From positions 223,931 to 287,930 of the forward strand of contig CAWFLE010000005.1 in the NCBI GenBank assembly GCA_963816545.1: 64,000 nt of DNA. Reading direction: 5' to 3'. Made by a program: the position numbers and the translations under genes. The stretch comes from Albimonas sp963816545. GTDB lineage: Bacteria; Pseudomonadota; Alphaproteobacteria; Rhodobacterales; Rhodobacteraceae. The notes beneath the pieces are model-generated. The model ran no database searches, was not told the DNA's origin, and saw nothing but the letters and a program-made list of their open reading frames with translations. How positions within the stretch are numbered: position 1 is the first letter of the stretch; each line of letters begins with the position of its first letter. Below, piece by piece: positions 25,270-34,537 of this stretch.

Positions 25270-25647
25270 ATACCCGAATCTCTTGATGAGACCGAGCGCG
25301 CGCTCCTCGGTCTGCTGGCGCGCGACGCCCCCGCCCCGGCGTCCGAGCTTGCGCCCCGCCTGAACTTCGCCCGGACCACCGTTCAGGCGCGGATCGAAAA
25401 GCTGGAGCGCACCTGGTCATCAACGGCTAAACCATGCGCGCCGAGACCGCGCCGGGGGCCATGATCCGCGCCTACGTGCTGATCCAGGTGGAGCCGCGCA
25501 ACGCCGCCTCGGTCGGCGTGCAGCTTGCGCGGATGCGCGAGCTTGGATCGATGCACACGACCTCCGGGCGGTTCGATCTCGCGGCGCAGGTGTGCGCCGG
25601 ATCGAGACGCTGGTGCAGGTCTCCACCAAGATCGACCGCCGCTGGTG
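25270..25647 (+). pseudogene. Lrp/AsnC-family regulator, shifted and internally deleted
   Basis: N-terminal winged-helix part LDETERALLGLLARDAPAP, ASELAPRLNFARTTVQARIEKLER, and the ligand-binding RAM domain in another frame: MIRAYVLIQVEPRNAASVGVQ, RELGSMHTTSGRFDLAAQVCA, then RIETLVQVSTKIDRRW. About 20 residues expected between CA and RIETL are absent, at least one frame change occurs near 25412, and no start codon is in frame. Lrp-type genes are often divergent from the decarboxylase gene they control, which fits its position next to the ornithine decarboxylase remnant. Probably non-functional as written. Confidence 0.65.
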
Positions 25648-25743
25648 ATCCGGCGGAGCCCGCGTCGCGGGCGAGACCTTATCTCGATCCGCGCCTTCGC
25701 GCGGTTCTCGGGCGCCGCGGGGCGGGGAGGGCGCGCTTCGACC

Positions 25744-25845
25744 CCCTCGCGCGGGCGCGCGGTCTTTCCCCCCTCGCGCGGGCGCGCGGTCTTTCCCGGT
25801 TGCGCGGGCGCGCTTCGCCTCTCGCGTCCGCGCGCGGTCTTTCCC
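25744..25845. repeat. GC-rich tandem repeat upstream of valS
   Basis: A 27-bp unit starting CCCTCGCGCG and ending GGTCTTTCCC occurs twice in direct contact (25744-25770 and 25771-25797). A degenerate third unit ends in the same GCGCGCGGTCTTTCCC at 25830-25845. It fills the space between the Lrp remnant and valS. The unit length is divisible by three, so it also makes an open repeat on the minus strand (GKDRAPARG), which I do not take to be a gene. Confidence 0.7.
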
Positions 25846-25908
25846 AGGACGTCCTCGCGCGCTAGAAGCGCCCGAACCCCGTTTTTCGCGCAGACCGGAC
25901 GCTTCAGC

Positions 25909-28893
25909 ATGAGCATGGACAAGACCTTCGACGCCGCTTCGGCCGAGCCCGAGATCTACGCGCGCTGGGAAGACGAGGGCGCCTTCCGCGCCGGCGCAAA
26001 CGCAAAGCCGGGGGCCGAGCCCTTCGCCATCCTGATCCCGCCGCCCAACGTCACCGGCTCGCTCCATATCGGGCACGCGCTGAACAACACGCTGCAGGAC
26101 ATCCTGATCCGCTGGAAGCGGATGCAGGGGTTCGACACGCTGTGGCAGCCGGGGCAGGACCATGCCGGCATCGCCACGCAGATGGTGGTGGAGCGCAAGC
26201 TCGCGGCCGAGGGTCAGCCCTCCCGGCGCGAGATGGGGCGCGAGGCCTTCACCGCGAAGATCTGGGAGTGGAAGCGGGAGTCGGGCTCGACCATCCTGAA
26301 CCAGCTCCGCCGCCTCGGCGCCTCCTGCGATTGGTCGCGCAACGCCTTCACCATGTCGGGCGCCCCGGGCGCGCCCGGGGGCGAGGACGGCAACTTTCAC
26401 GACGCGGTTCTTCGCGTGTTCGTCGGGCTTTACAAGGACGGGCTCATCTACCGCGACAAGCGGCTGGTGAACTGGGATCCGCATTTCGAGACCGCGATCT
26501 CGGACCTCGAGGTCGAGCAGGTCGAGGAGCGCGGCCATCTCTGGCGCTTCCGCTACAAGCTCGCCGACGGTCTGACCTACGACCATCCCGTGGTGCGCGA
26601 GGAGGCGGACGGCGAGACGGTCACCCGCGACTGGACGCCCGAGGATGACGCGCCCTCCGCCTGGGAGGAGCGCGACTATCTGGTCGTCGCCACCACGCGG
26701 CCGGAGACGATGCTCGGCGACACCGGCGTCGCGGTCCACCCCGACGATCCGCGCTACAAGGGCCTCGTGGGCAAGGACGCGGTCCTGCCGCTGGTCGGCC
26801 GGCGCCTGAAGATCGTGGCGGACGAGTACGCCGACCCCGCCAAGGGCACCGGCGCGGTGAAGATGACGCCCGCGCACGACTTCAACGACTTCGAGGTCGG
26901 GCAAGCGCGCGGAACCTGCGCGTCGTCAACGTGATGACGCCGACAGGCGGCGATGTGGCTCGAGGGCAACGCGCGACTTCCTGGAAGGCTGCGACCCGGA
27001 TGCCCGAGGCGATGGCGCTTGACGGTCTCGACCGCTTCGAGGCGCGCGACGCGGATCGTGGCTGGCTCGCGGAGGCGCAGGGCTGGCTCGACGGCATCGA
27101 CGAGGAGGTCCACGTCGTCCCTCATGGCGACCGCTCCAAGATCGCCGATCGAGCCCTACCTGACCGACCAGTGGTTCGTGGACGCGAAGACGCTGGCCGC
27201 AGCCGGCGCTGGCGGCGGTGCGCGAGGGCCGCACCGCGTTCGCGCCGAAGAGCTGGGAGAAGACCTACTTCAACTGGCTCGAGAACATCGAGCCCTGGTG
27301 CATTTCCCGCCAGCTCTGGTGGGGCCACCAGATCCCGGTCTGGTACGGGCCGGACGGCCATGTCTTTTGCGAAGGTCGTCGCCGGAACGCTGCCGATGGC
27401 TGCGGCGCGGCGAACGGATCATGGTGTCTGCGCTCGCACGACGCTGGAAGAGCTGCCCGTTCTCGCTGAGCGCATCCGGGCGAGATGGTTGTCCAGATGG
27501 CGGAGCTCCGCAAATGGCTCGAGCAGCTGGACGGGAACGACTTCGGCGAAGTGCGACCTGATTATGCGCGACCCGGACGTCCTCGACACCTGGTTCTCCT
27601 CGGGCCTCTGGCCGATGGGCACGCTGGGCTGGCCGGAGAAGACGCCGGACCTCGCGCGCTACTACCCGAGTTCGGTGCTGGTGACGGGCTTCGACATCAT
27701 CTTCTTCTGGGTCGCCCGGATGATGATGTTCGGCATGCACTTCATGAAGGACGACAACGGCGCGCCGCAAGTCCCGTTCCATGACGTCTATATCCACGCC
27801 CTCGTCCGCGACGAAAAGGGCAAGAAGATGTCCAAGTCCCTGGGCAACGTTATCGACCCGCTGGAGCTTGTGGACGAATACGGCGCCGACGCGGTTCGGT
27901 TCACGCTGGCCTCGATGGCCGCGATGGGGCGCGACATCAAGCTGGCGGTGGCGCGGGTCGGAGGGCTACCGCAACTTCGCCACCAAGCTCTGGAACGCCG
28001 CGCGCTTCGCCGAGATGAACGAGTGCCGACCCGTCGCGGGCTTCGACCCCGCCTCCGTGCAGGCGCCCGTCAACCGCTGGATCGTGGGCGAGACGGCCCG
28101 GCTGCGGGAGACGGTGGATGCGGCCCTTCGGACTACCGCTTCAACGACGCCGCCGGCGCCCTCTATGCGGACGTCTGGGGCGTGTTCTGCGACTGGTACG
28201 TGGAGTTCGCCAAGCCGCTCCTGACCGGCGAGGACGAGGCCGCGAAGGCCGAGACGCCGCGCCGTCGCCGCCTGGGCGCTGGACCAGCGGCTGGTCGCTG
28301 CTGCACCCGTTCATGCCCTTCGTGACCGAGGAGCTGTGGGGCCAGATCGCGGAGCGGCCGAACATGCTGATCCTGGCGGAGTGGCCGGCGCTGTCGGCCT
28401 CGCGGCGGATCCGGAGGCGATCAGCGCGATCCAGCGCCTGATCGGGCTGATCGAGGCGGTGCGCTCGGTCCGCGCCGAGATGAACGTGCCCCCCTCCGCC
28501 AAGCTGGAGCTGCTGCTGATCGAGGGCGATGAAGGTCTGGAAGGCATGATCCGCGAGGACCTGCCGCTGCTGGAGCGTCTCGCCCGCGTCGAGGGTTTTC
28601 GCCGCGAAACGGCTGCGCCGAAGGGGGCGGCGACCGTGACCGTGCCGGGGGGCGCGGTCTGCCTGCCGCTCGCGGGGATCGTGGACGGGAAAGCGGAGAA
28701 GGCGCGGCTGGAGAAGGCGCTCGGGAAGGTGGAGAAGGAGGCCGAGGGGATCGAGCGCAAGCTCGGCAATCCGGGGTTCCTCGCCAAGGCGCCGGAGGAG
28801 GTGGTGGAGGAGAACCGCGAGCGTCTCGCCGAGGCGAAGGCGGAGGCGGAGCGGCTGCGGGCCGCGGTCGCCCGGGCGGCGGAGCTCGTCTGA
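25909..28893 (+). CDS. valS: Valyl-tRNA synthetase, with several apparent frameshifts
   Basis: Class I synthetase that charges tRNA-Val; essential. Residues 53-56 are the HIGH motif (GSLHIGHALNN) and the KMSKS loop is at about 27823-27840 (KKMSKSLGN). The editing domain has VVATTRPETMLGDTGVAVHP and GTGAVKMTPAHDFNDFEVG. The C-terminal coiled-coil arm (EKARLEKALGKVEKEAEGIERKL) ends the protein. From 26900 to 28410 the conserved protein is carried piecewise in all three frames, with shifts at about 26905, 26955, 26975, 27145, 27195, 27370 and 27960 and others to 28405. The residues between shifts are fully conserved and an essential gene cannot be this broken, so base errors are the likely cause. 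The start at 25909 gives the normal N-terminus. Confidence 0.93.
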
Positions 28894-28916
28894 CGGCGTC
28901 TCCTTCGGCGCGCGAT

Positions 28917-28931
28917 GTTTCGCAGCGAAAC
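28917..28931. repeat. Dispersed palindrome GTTTCGCAGCGAAAC
   Basis: A perfect 15-base palindrome with central base, 24 bases after the valS stop. The same motif occurs twice after pheA (9143 and 9170), so it is a dispersed intergenic repeat in this genome. Confidence 0.5.
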
Positions 28932-28950
28932 GCGCTTGTATGCGCATTGG

Positions 28951-28976
28951 AGGCCGCTACCGGATGTAGCGGCCTT
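28951..28976 (+). terminator. Stem-loop terminator after valS
   Basis: AGGCCGCTAC (28951-28960), loop CGGAT, GTAGCGGCCT (28966-28975): a 10-bp perfect stem with a 5-base loop about 60 bases after the valS stop. Only two T follow, so it is a short-tailed terminator candidate. Confidence 0.5.
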
Positions 28977-29107
28977 CGTGCGTGGAGTGGAAACGGTCCG
29001 TGCGGATCCGCGGTCTGGCATCCTGTCGTGGAGACGATAGGTAGGGTCCTCGGAACGCGCCCCGCGGCCGGATGCTTCGGGGTCGGAAGCAATCCACGGA
29101 GCGAGCG

Positions 29108-29704
29108 ATGACCAAGGTTCTGGTTCTCTACTACTCGATGTACGGCCACATCGCGCAGATGGCCGAGGCGGTGGCCGAGGGCGCGCGCGAGGCGGGCGCC
29201 GAGGTCTCGATCAAGCGCGCCCCCGAAACCATGCCGCGCGAGGCGCTGGAGCAGATGGGCGCGAAGCTCGACCACCCGCATCCCGATGCGACGCCGGCGG
29301 AGCTGGAGGAGTACGACGCCATCATCGTCGGCACCCCGACCCGGTTCGGCAACATGGCCGGCCAGATGCGCACCTTCTGGGATCAGACCGGCGGTCTATG
29401 GGGGCAGGGCAAGCTGATCGGCAAGGCGGGGTCGGTGTTCACCTCGACCGCGACGAGCGGGGGCGAGGAGACGACGATCCTCTCGACCCAGACCACGCTT
29501 CAGCATCATGGCATGGTGATCGTGGGGCTGCCCTATTCGACGCCGGAGCTGACGGACATCTCCGAGGTTCGGGGCGGCACGCCCTATGGGGCCAGCACCA
29601 TCGCCGGGCCGGACGGGTCGCGGATGCCCTCGGCCAAGGAGCTGTCGATGGCCAGGCAGCAGGGCGCCCATGTGGCGCGGATCGCGGCGAAGCTCGCGGC
29701 CTGA
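29108..29704 (+). CDS. wrbA: NAD(P)H:quinone oxidoreductase, WrbA
   Basis: A 198-residue flavodoxin-like enzyme that reduces quinones by two electrons and protects from oxidative stress. FMN phosphate loop VLYYSMYGHIAQMAEAV at the start, GTPTRFGNMAGQMRTFWDQTGGLW as the WrbA-specific segment, TSTATSGGEETTILS, and HHGMVIVGLPYS in the insertion region. An in-frame ATG 36 bases further upstream exists, but this start has ACGGAG before it and gives the family N-terminus. Intact, single gene. Confidence 0.95.
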   Translation: MTKVLVLYYSMYGHIAQMAEAVAEGAREAGAEVSIKRAPETMPREALEQMGAKLDHPHPDATPAELEEYDAIIVGTPTRFGNMAGQMRTFWDQTGGLWGQGKLIGKAGSVFTSTATSGGEETTILSTQTTLQHHGMVIVGLPYSTPELTDISEVRGGTPYGASTIAGPDGSRMPSAKELSMARQQGAHVARIAAKLAA

Positions 29705-30261
29705 GGCGAAGAGTTCCGTGGCGCCCCCCGGTCTGGGGCGGCGCCGGGGGAGCCTGGCGGGGGCGGCCGTCCGCGCGGAGGGAACCTCCGCGCCCGGCCG
29801 CGTCCGCGGCCGGCTTTCTCCGCCTTGGCGGAGAAAGGGACGGCCTTGCGCGACGGGTCGGGCGGAGGCGCCGGGTGGCGCGCGTCTCGGGGCTCGGGCG
29901 GCGGTTCGGGACGGCCGGACCCCACCCCGGCCCTTCCCCCGCGAGCAGCGGTGGGGGGGGCGAGCGCCGCGACCGGAGCTTGATCGGCCAGCGAGCCGAA
30001 GGCGGCTCAACGGGGCGGACGCGACGGGTTCTCGCCCCGCCGGATGCCGAGGGTTTTCGCCGCGCCGGGAGCTGAAGGGGTCTCGCCGCGCGGGAGTCGG
30101 GGGAGGCGCCGCCGGCCCCCCTCGCTCCGAACCGAAGGGCCGCCTCCGGCCCTTCGTCTCCAAGTCAAGGCGCTTCGGCCCGCTTCTCCGCGTGGAGGCA
30201 GGGCCGGAGCCCGTCCTCTGCGATATGCGCCGGCGGCGGCGAGACGCCTCGCCGCGGAGGC
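29705..30261. other. Gene-free GC-rich stretch between wrbA and the GST gene
   Basis: Translations of all frames are Arg/Pro/Gly-rich with no domain, ribosome binding site or start worth calling. Between 30000 and 30110 short degenerate repeats of the type GGTTTTCGCCGCGCCGG / GGTCTCGCCGCGCGGG occur. Convergent genes flank it, so it is the shared 3' region of wrbA and the GST gene. Confidence 0.6.
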
Positions 30262-30882
30262 TCAGGCGGCTTCGGCGGCCGCCACGATCTCCTTGCCGCG
30301 CTCGATGGCCGCCGCGCGGGCGGGACGGTCGAGGCAGCGGCGGGCGTAGTCGGAGACCGGACCCTCGGGCAGCGCCCATTTGAACATCCGCTCCCCCCAG
30401 CCCAGCGTGTGGGAGGTGATGATGTCCGCGAAGGTGAAGGTCTCGCCCGCGAGCCAGGGGCCGTCGCCGAGGCGGACGGCGAGGCGCTCGCACGCGAGGT
30501 CGAACTCGAACTTGCAGGTGGGCTCCACCGCCGCGCGCTTGTCCTCGGGGTGGATGAAGCGGTTCTTGGCCGCGGTCCAGCAGGCCCCTTCCAGCTCGTC
30601 CACGCAGAACTGGGTGGCGGCGTCCTGGCGGGCGCGCTCCACCGTTCCGGCGGGGTGGGTGAGCTTGCCGTGACGGTCTGCAAGGAAGGCGAGGATGGCG
30701 ACCGAGTCCGCGATGGGCGCGTCGTCCACCAGCAGCACGGGCGCCTTGCCGGTTGGGTTGAGGGCCAGCAGACGCTCGGATTGCGCCTTGGCGATCTCGA
30801 ACCCGTAGGGCTCCCCGATCTCCTCCAGCATCCAGGTCACGCGCAGGCTGCGGTTCTGAGGGTGTCCGACGACGGTGTACAT
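30262..30882 (-). CDS. Glutathione S-transferase family protein
   Basis: A 206-residue cytosolic GST. The thioredoxin-like N-terminal domain starts MYTVVGHPQNRSLRVTWMLEE and has NPTGKAPVLLVDDAPIADSVAIL; the cis-Pro and the glutathione-binding D-S pair are in APVLLVDDAPIADS. The all-helical C-terminal domain contains GDGPWLAGETFTFADIITSHTL, the N-capping motif region. The catalytic residue near position 12 is Ser (NRSLR), as in beta/theta-like classes. Substrate unknown. Confidence 0.88.
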   Translation of the reverse strand: MYTVVGHPQNRSLRVTWMLEEIGEPYGFEIAKAQSERLLALNPTGKAPVLLVDDAPIADSVAILAFLADRHGKLTHPAGTVERARQDAATQFCVDELEGACWTAAKNRFIHPEDKRAAVEPTCKFEFDLACERLAVRLGDGPWLAGETFTFADIITSHTLGWGERMFKWALPEGPVSDYARRCLDRPARAAAIERGKEIVAAAEAA

Positions 30883-30958
30883 GGCGCTCTCCTCCCATGG
30901 CGCGGTTTCGCGCGGAGGAGACGCCCCGCCGTGCCCGCGGTCAAGCGGGATCGGCGGC

Positions 30959-31354
30959 TCAGCGTTGGAGCGTGGCGAGATGGTCCACGATGGCGCGGAT
31001 GCGGCGGTCGATCTCGGCCTCGCGCTCGGCCTCCGGGAGGTGGGCGAGGTTGAGGTCGAAGATCTCGCCCCAGACCGGCATCGGGGAGCCGTGGCCGCGG
31101 ATGGCGAGGCGGCCGTCCACCGCGGCGGCGACCTCCTCGGCGGGGAAGACGCCCCCGTTGGCGGCGGCGAGGCCCGTGAGGTCCGCGGGCTGGACCTTCA
31201 GGGCGGGGGCGAGGGGGCCGTCGCCGCGCCCCTCGTCGCCATGGCAGATCGAGCAGACCGAGTCGTAGGCGAGCTTGCCGAGGTCGCGGTCCTGCGCGGC
31301 GGCGGGGGCTGCGAGAAGGATCGCGAGAAGGGGGGAGAGGGGTGCGGCGCGCAT
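30959..31354 (-). CDS. Secreted monohaem cytochrome c
   Basis: A 131-residue periplasmic cytochrome. Signal peptide about 1-20 (SPLLAILLAAPAAAQ), then LGKLAYDSVCSICHGDEGRGDGP with haem site CSICH and the following GDEGRGDGP typical of class I c-type cytochromes. The axial Met is probably in RGHGSPMPVWGEIF, and the C-terminal helix is AIVDHLATLQR. The start at 31354 has AGGAGG at good spacing. The electron partner is not evident; the GST gene follows on the same strand. Confidence 0.87.
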   Translation of the reverse strand: MRAAPLSPLLAILLAAPAAAQDRDLGKLAYDSVCSICHGDEGRGDGPLAPALKVQPADLTGLAAANGGVFPAEEVAAAVDGRLAIRGHGSPMPVWGEIFDLNLAHLPEAEREAEIDRRIRAIVDHLATLQR

Positions 31355-31579
31355 GGACGTGGCCTCCTGCTTCGTCTTTGCGGTGGTGGCAGGATAGAAC
31401 TGATCCGGCCTCCGGTCGAGCGTTCCGGGCGGGGGCGGGCCCAGCCACGAAGCGCCCGGCCCGGAGCGCGCCGCGGGCCGGACCTTCACGAGAGGCGGGA
31501 CGGCCGGCGCGGCGCTTGCCGGGGTGGGGCGCCGCGGCTAGAAGGGGCGCGCCCTCACCCTTGGCGGAAGGAAGACCGC

Positions 31580-32522
31580 GTGGCGGACGTGTTCGCTCAT
31601 CGTCATCTCCTCGGGATCGAGGGGCTTTCGCCCGGCGACGTTCGGGCGGTTCTGGACCTGGCGGACGAGTACGTCGCGCTGGGGCGGAGCCGGGACAAGA
31701 AGCGGGCGACGCTTCGGGGGCTCACCCAGATCAACCTGTTCTTCGAGAATTCGACCCGCACGCAGGCGAGCTTCGAGATCGCCGGCAAGCGGCTCGGGGC
31801 CGACGTGATGAACATGTCGGTGCGCACGTCCTCGATGTCGAAGGGGGAGACGCTGCTGGACACGGCCGCGACGCTGAACGCGATGCACCCGGACGTGATC
31901 GTGGTGCGCCACCAGCATTCGGGCGCGGTGGCGCTGCTGGCGCAGAAGGTGGACGCGGCGGTGCATCAACGCCGGCGACGGGCGGCACGAGCACCCCACG
32001 CAGGCGCTGCTGGACGCGCTGACCATCCGGCGGCGCTGCGGGCGGCTGCACCGGCTGACGGTGGCGATCTGCGGGGACATGGCGCATCGCCGGGTGGCGC
32101 GGTCCAACATGATCCTGCTGGGGCTGATGGAGAACCGGGTGCGGGTGGTCGCGCCCGCCGACGCTGCTGCCGCCCGAGATCGACCGCTACGGGGTCGAGG
32201 TGTTCCACGACATGGAGGCGGCGCTGGAGGGCGCCGACGTGGTGATGATGCTGCGCCTCCAGCAGGAGCGGATGGAGGGCGCCTACGTGCCGCGCCAGCG
32301 GGAGTACTTCCATCGCTGCGGGCTCGATCACCAGAAGCTCGCGCGCGCCAAGCCCGGACGCCATCGTGATGCATCCGGGGCCGATGAACCGGGGCGTGGA
32401 GATCGACGCGCTGGTGGCCGACGATCCGGCGCGCGTCGGTGATCGCCGAGCAGGTGGAGATGGGGGTCGCGGTGCGCATGGCGGTGCTGGAGCTGCTGGC
32501 GAGGGGGCGGGCCGATGGCTGA
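31580..32522 (+). CDS. pyrB: Aspartate carbamoyltransferase catalytic chain, with apparent frameshifts
   Basis: Joins carbamoyl phosphate and aspartate, the first committed step of pyrimidine synthesis. GTG start at 31580 with GGAAGGAAG before it. Carbamoyl-phosphate loop FFENSTRTQASFE, then RTSSMSKGETLLDTAATL with the mobile lysine, RHQHSGA, NAGDGRHEHPTQALLD and IVMHPGPMNRGVEID near the end. Extra single bases at about 31965, 32163, 32353 and 32433 split the frame, while all motifs on either side are intact, so I treat it as one functional gene of about 314 residues. It overlaps pyrC by 8 bp, forming an operon. Confidence 0.92.
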
Positions 32523-33814
32523 GCGGCCGATCCTGTTCCGCGACGCGCGGCTGGTGGACCCCGTGGACGGGGGAGCGGCGGGCGGGACCTGCTGGTCGCG
32601 GACGGACGGGATCGCCGCGCCGGCGCAGGGCGCGGCCGGGGCCGGAGGTGGTGGACTGCGCGCGGCCGCGTGCTGGCGCCCGGCATCGTGGACATGCAAG
32701 GTCTTCGTCGGCGAGCCGGGCGCCCGGCACCGCGAGAGCTACCGCACCGCCGGCGCAGGCGGCCGCGGCCGGGGGCGTGACCACCATCGTCGCTCAGCCG
32801 GGCACGGACCCGGCGGTCGACGATCCGGCGCTGGTCGGCTTCGTCCTCCGCCGTGCCGCCGAGGTCTGCCCGGTCCGCGTCCATGTCATGGGCGCGCTGA
32901 CCGCGGGCTGCCGGCGGCGCGCGGATGTCGCGAGATGGGCTTCCTGCAGGACGCTGGCGCCGTCGCCTTCACCGACGGGGACCGGCCGGTGGCGGACGCC
33001 TGTCGTGTTCCGCCGCTGCCTCGCCTACGCGAAGGCCATGGGCGCGCTGGTGGTGCATCACCCGCAGGAGCCGGCCTTGAGCGCGCGGCGACCTGCGCGA
33101 CCGAGTCGTTCTTCGCCACCAAGCTCGGGCTGCCGGCGATGCCCGCGATGGCCGAGCGGATCGATGCTGGAGCGGGACCTGCGCTGGCCGGAACTGACGG
33201 GGGCGCGGCTGCATGCCGACCAGCTCTCGACCGCCGGCGCGCTCGACGGCGCTGGAGCGGGCGAGGGCGGCGGGAGCTGGCGGTCACGGCCGGGGCCTCG
33301 ATCCACCACCTGACGCTGAACGAGCTGGATATCGAGCACTACCGCACCTTCTTCCGCCTCGACCCGCCGCTCCGGTCCGAGGACGACCGCGGCGCGCTGG
33401 TGCAGGCGGTGGCCGAGGGGCTGGTGGAGGTCATCACCTCCGCCCACTGCCCGGGACGAGGAGCGCAAGCGCCTGCCCTATGAGCAGGCCGCGCCGGGCG
33501 CGGTGGGGCTGGAGACGCTGCTGCCGGCCGCGCATGCAGCTGGTCCATGCGGGGCGCATCTGGACCTGCCGACGCTGTTCGCGCGCCTGAGCCTGGCGCC
33601 CGCGCGGCTGCTGGGGCTGCAGGGCGGGCGGCTTGCGCCGGGCGCGCCGGCGGACCTGGTGCTGTTCGACCCGGACGCGCCCTGGGTGCTGGACCGCGCC
33701 ACGCTGCGCTCGCGGTCCAAGAACACGCCCTATCGACCTGCGGCGGATGCAGGGGAAGGTGTGCGGCGACCTGGGTCGCCGGGCGGCGCGTGTATCGAGA
33801 GGGAGGCGGCATGA
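32515..33814 (+). CDS. pyrC: Dihydroorotase-like protein (PyrC/PyrX), probably non-catalytic, frameshifted
   Basis: Amidohydrolase-fold protein in the dihydroorotase position after pyrB. N-terminal MAERPILFRDARLVDPVDGG, then, with shifts corrected, LAPGIVDM.VFVGEPGARHRESYRTA, GGVTTIVAQPGTDPAVDDP, LVVHHPQEPAL, GASIHHLTLNELDIEHYRTFF, VITSAHCP, and an end GRLAPGAPADLVLFDPDAPWVL. Normal type I dihydroorotases have DxHxH where this has DMxVF, and SDHAPH where this has SAHCP, so metal ligands and the catalytic Asp are missing. Such inactive homologues (PyrX/PyrC') scaffold aspartate carbamoyltransferase in some bacteria. Several one-base shifts occur; the stop overlaps plsY (ATGA). Confidence 0.82.
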
Positions 33815-34484
33815 TCCGGTTCATCCCCGAATGGCTGAGGGCGCTGCTCGATCCGGGCGCGGCCGCGCCGGGGCTGGAGGCGGCGGCGCCTTATCTCGTC
33901 GCCGCGCTGGCCATCGGCTATCTGCTGGGGGCGATCCCGTTCGGGTTGCTGATGGCCCGGGTCTTCCGGCTGGGGGACCTGCGCAAGGTCGGCTCGGGCA
34001 ATATCGGCGCGACCAACGTGCTGCGCACGGCGAACAAGGGGGCGGCGGCTGCGACGCTTGTGCTGGATGCGCTGAAGGGGGCGCTGGCGGTCTGGCTCGC
34101 GCGCGGCTGGTGGGGGCCGGATGCGGCGGTGCTTGCGCGGCTGCGGGGCGGTGATCGGGCATATGTTCCCGGTGTGGCTCGGGTTCCGGGGCGGGAAGGG
34201 GGTCGCGACGCTTGCTGGGCATCGTGCTGGCGCTGAGCTGGCCGGCGGGGCTCGTGTGCCTCGCGGTCTGGATCGGGGCGGCGCTGGTCACGCGCTATTC
34301 CTCGGTCGGGGGGCTGGCGGCGGCGGCGGCGGGGCCGCTGGGGCTGTGGGCCTTCGGACGGCTGGAGGCGGTGGTGCTGGTGGCGATCATGGCCGTGCTG
34401 GTCTGGGCGCGGCACCACGAGAACATCGGCCGGCTGATGCGCGGCGAGGAGCCGAAGATCGGCGCGAAGAAGAAGGCCGGTTAA
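33811..34484 (+). CDS. plsY: Acyl-phosphate:glycerol-3-phosphate acyltransferase, with apparent frameshifts
   Basis: Integral membrane enzyme that makes lysophosphatidate from acyl-phosphate and glycerol-3-phosphate. The conserved loop AIGYLLGAIPFGLLMAR, then RKVGSGNIGATNVLRTANKGAAAATL (G-S-G-N-x-G-A-T-N motif) and HMFPVWLGFRGGKGVAT are PlsY signatures. The C-terminal part ARHHENIGRLMRGEEPKIG is standard. Shifts at about 34138 and 34213 put the middle and end in other frames. An N-terminal extension of about 28 residues precedes the first helix. The ATGA overlap with pyrC and close dprA make pyrB-pyrC-plsY-dprA one operon, an order common in alphaproteobacteria. Confidence 0.92.
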
Positions 34485-34537
34485 CCGCGGCTTTACCTCG
34501 GCCGACGTCTCTGGGGCCGAACGTTCCGGAGGATCCC

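Noticed and set aside
25744..25845. CRISPR-like array upstream of valS
   Set aside because: Units are in direct contact with no spacers, only 2-3 copies, and no cas genes are present anywhere in the window.
28596..28612. TTTCGCCGCGAAA within valS as a further copy of the dispersed palindrome
   Set aside because: It lies inside conserved coding sequence (EGFRRETA) and differs in the centre; probably chance.
29705..30261. Possible genes in the 560 bp between wrbA and the GST gene
   Set aside because: All frames are low-complexity, no start with a ribosome binding site, no similarity to any family I know.
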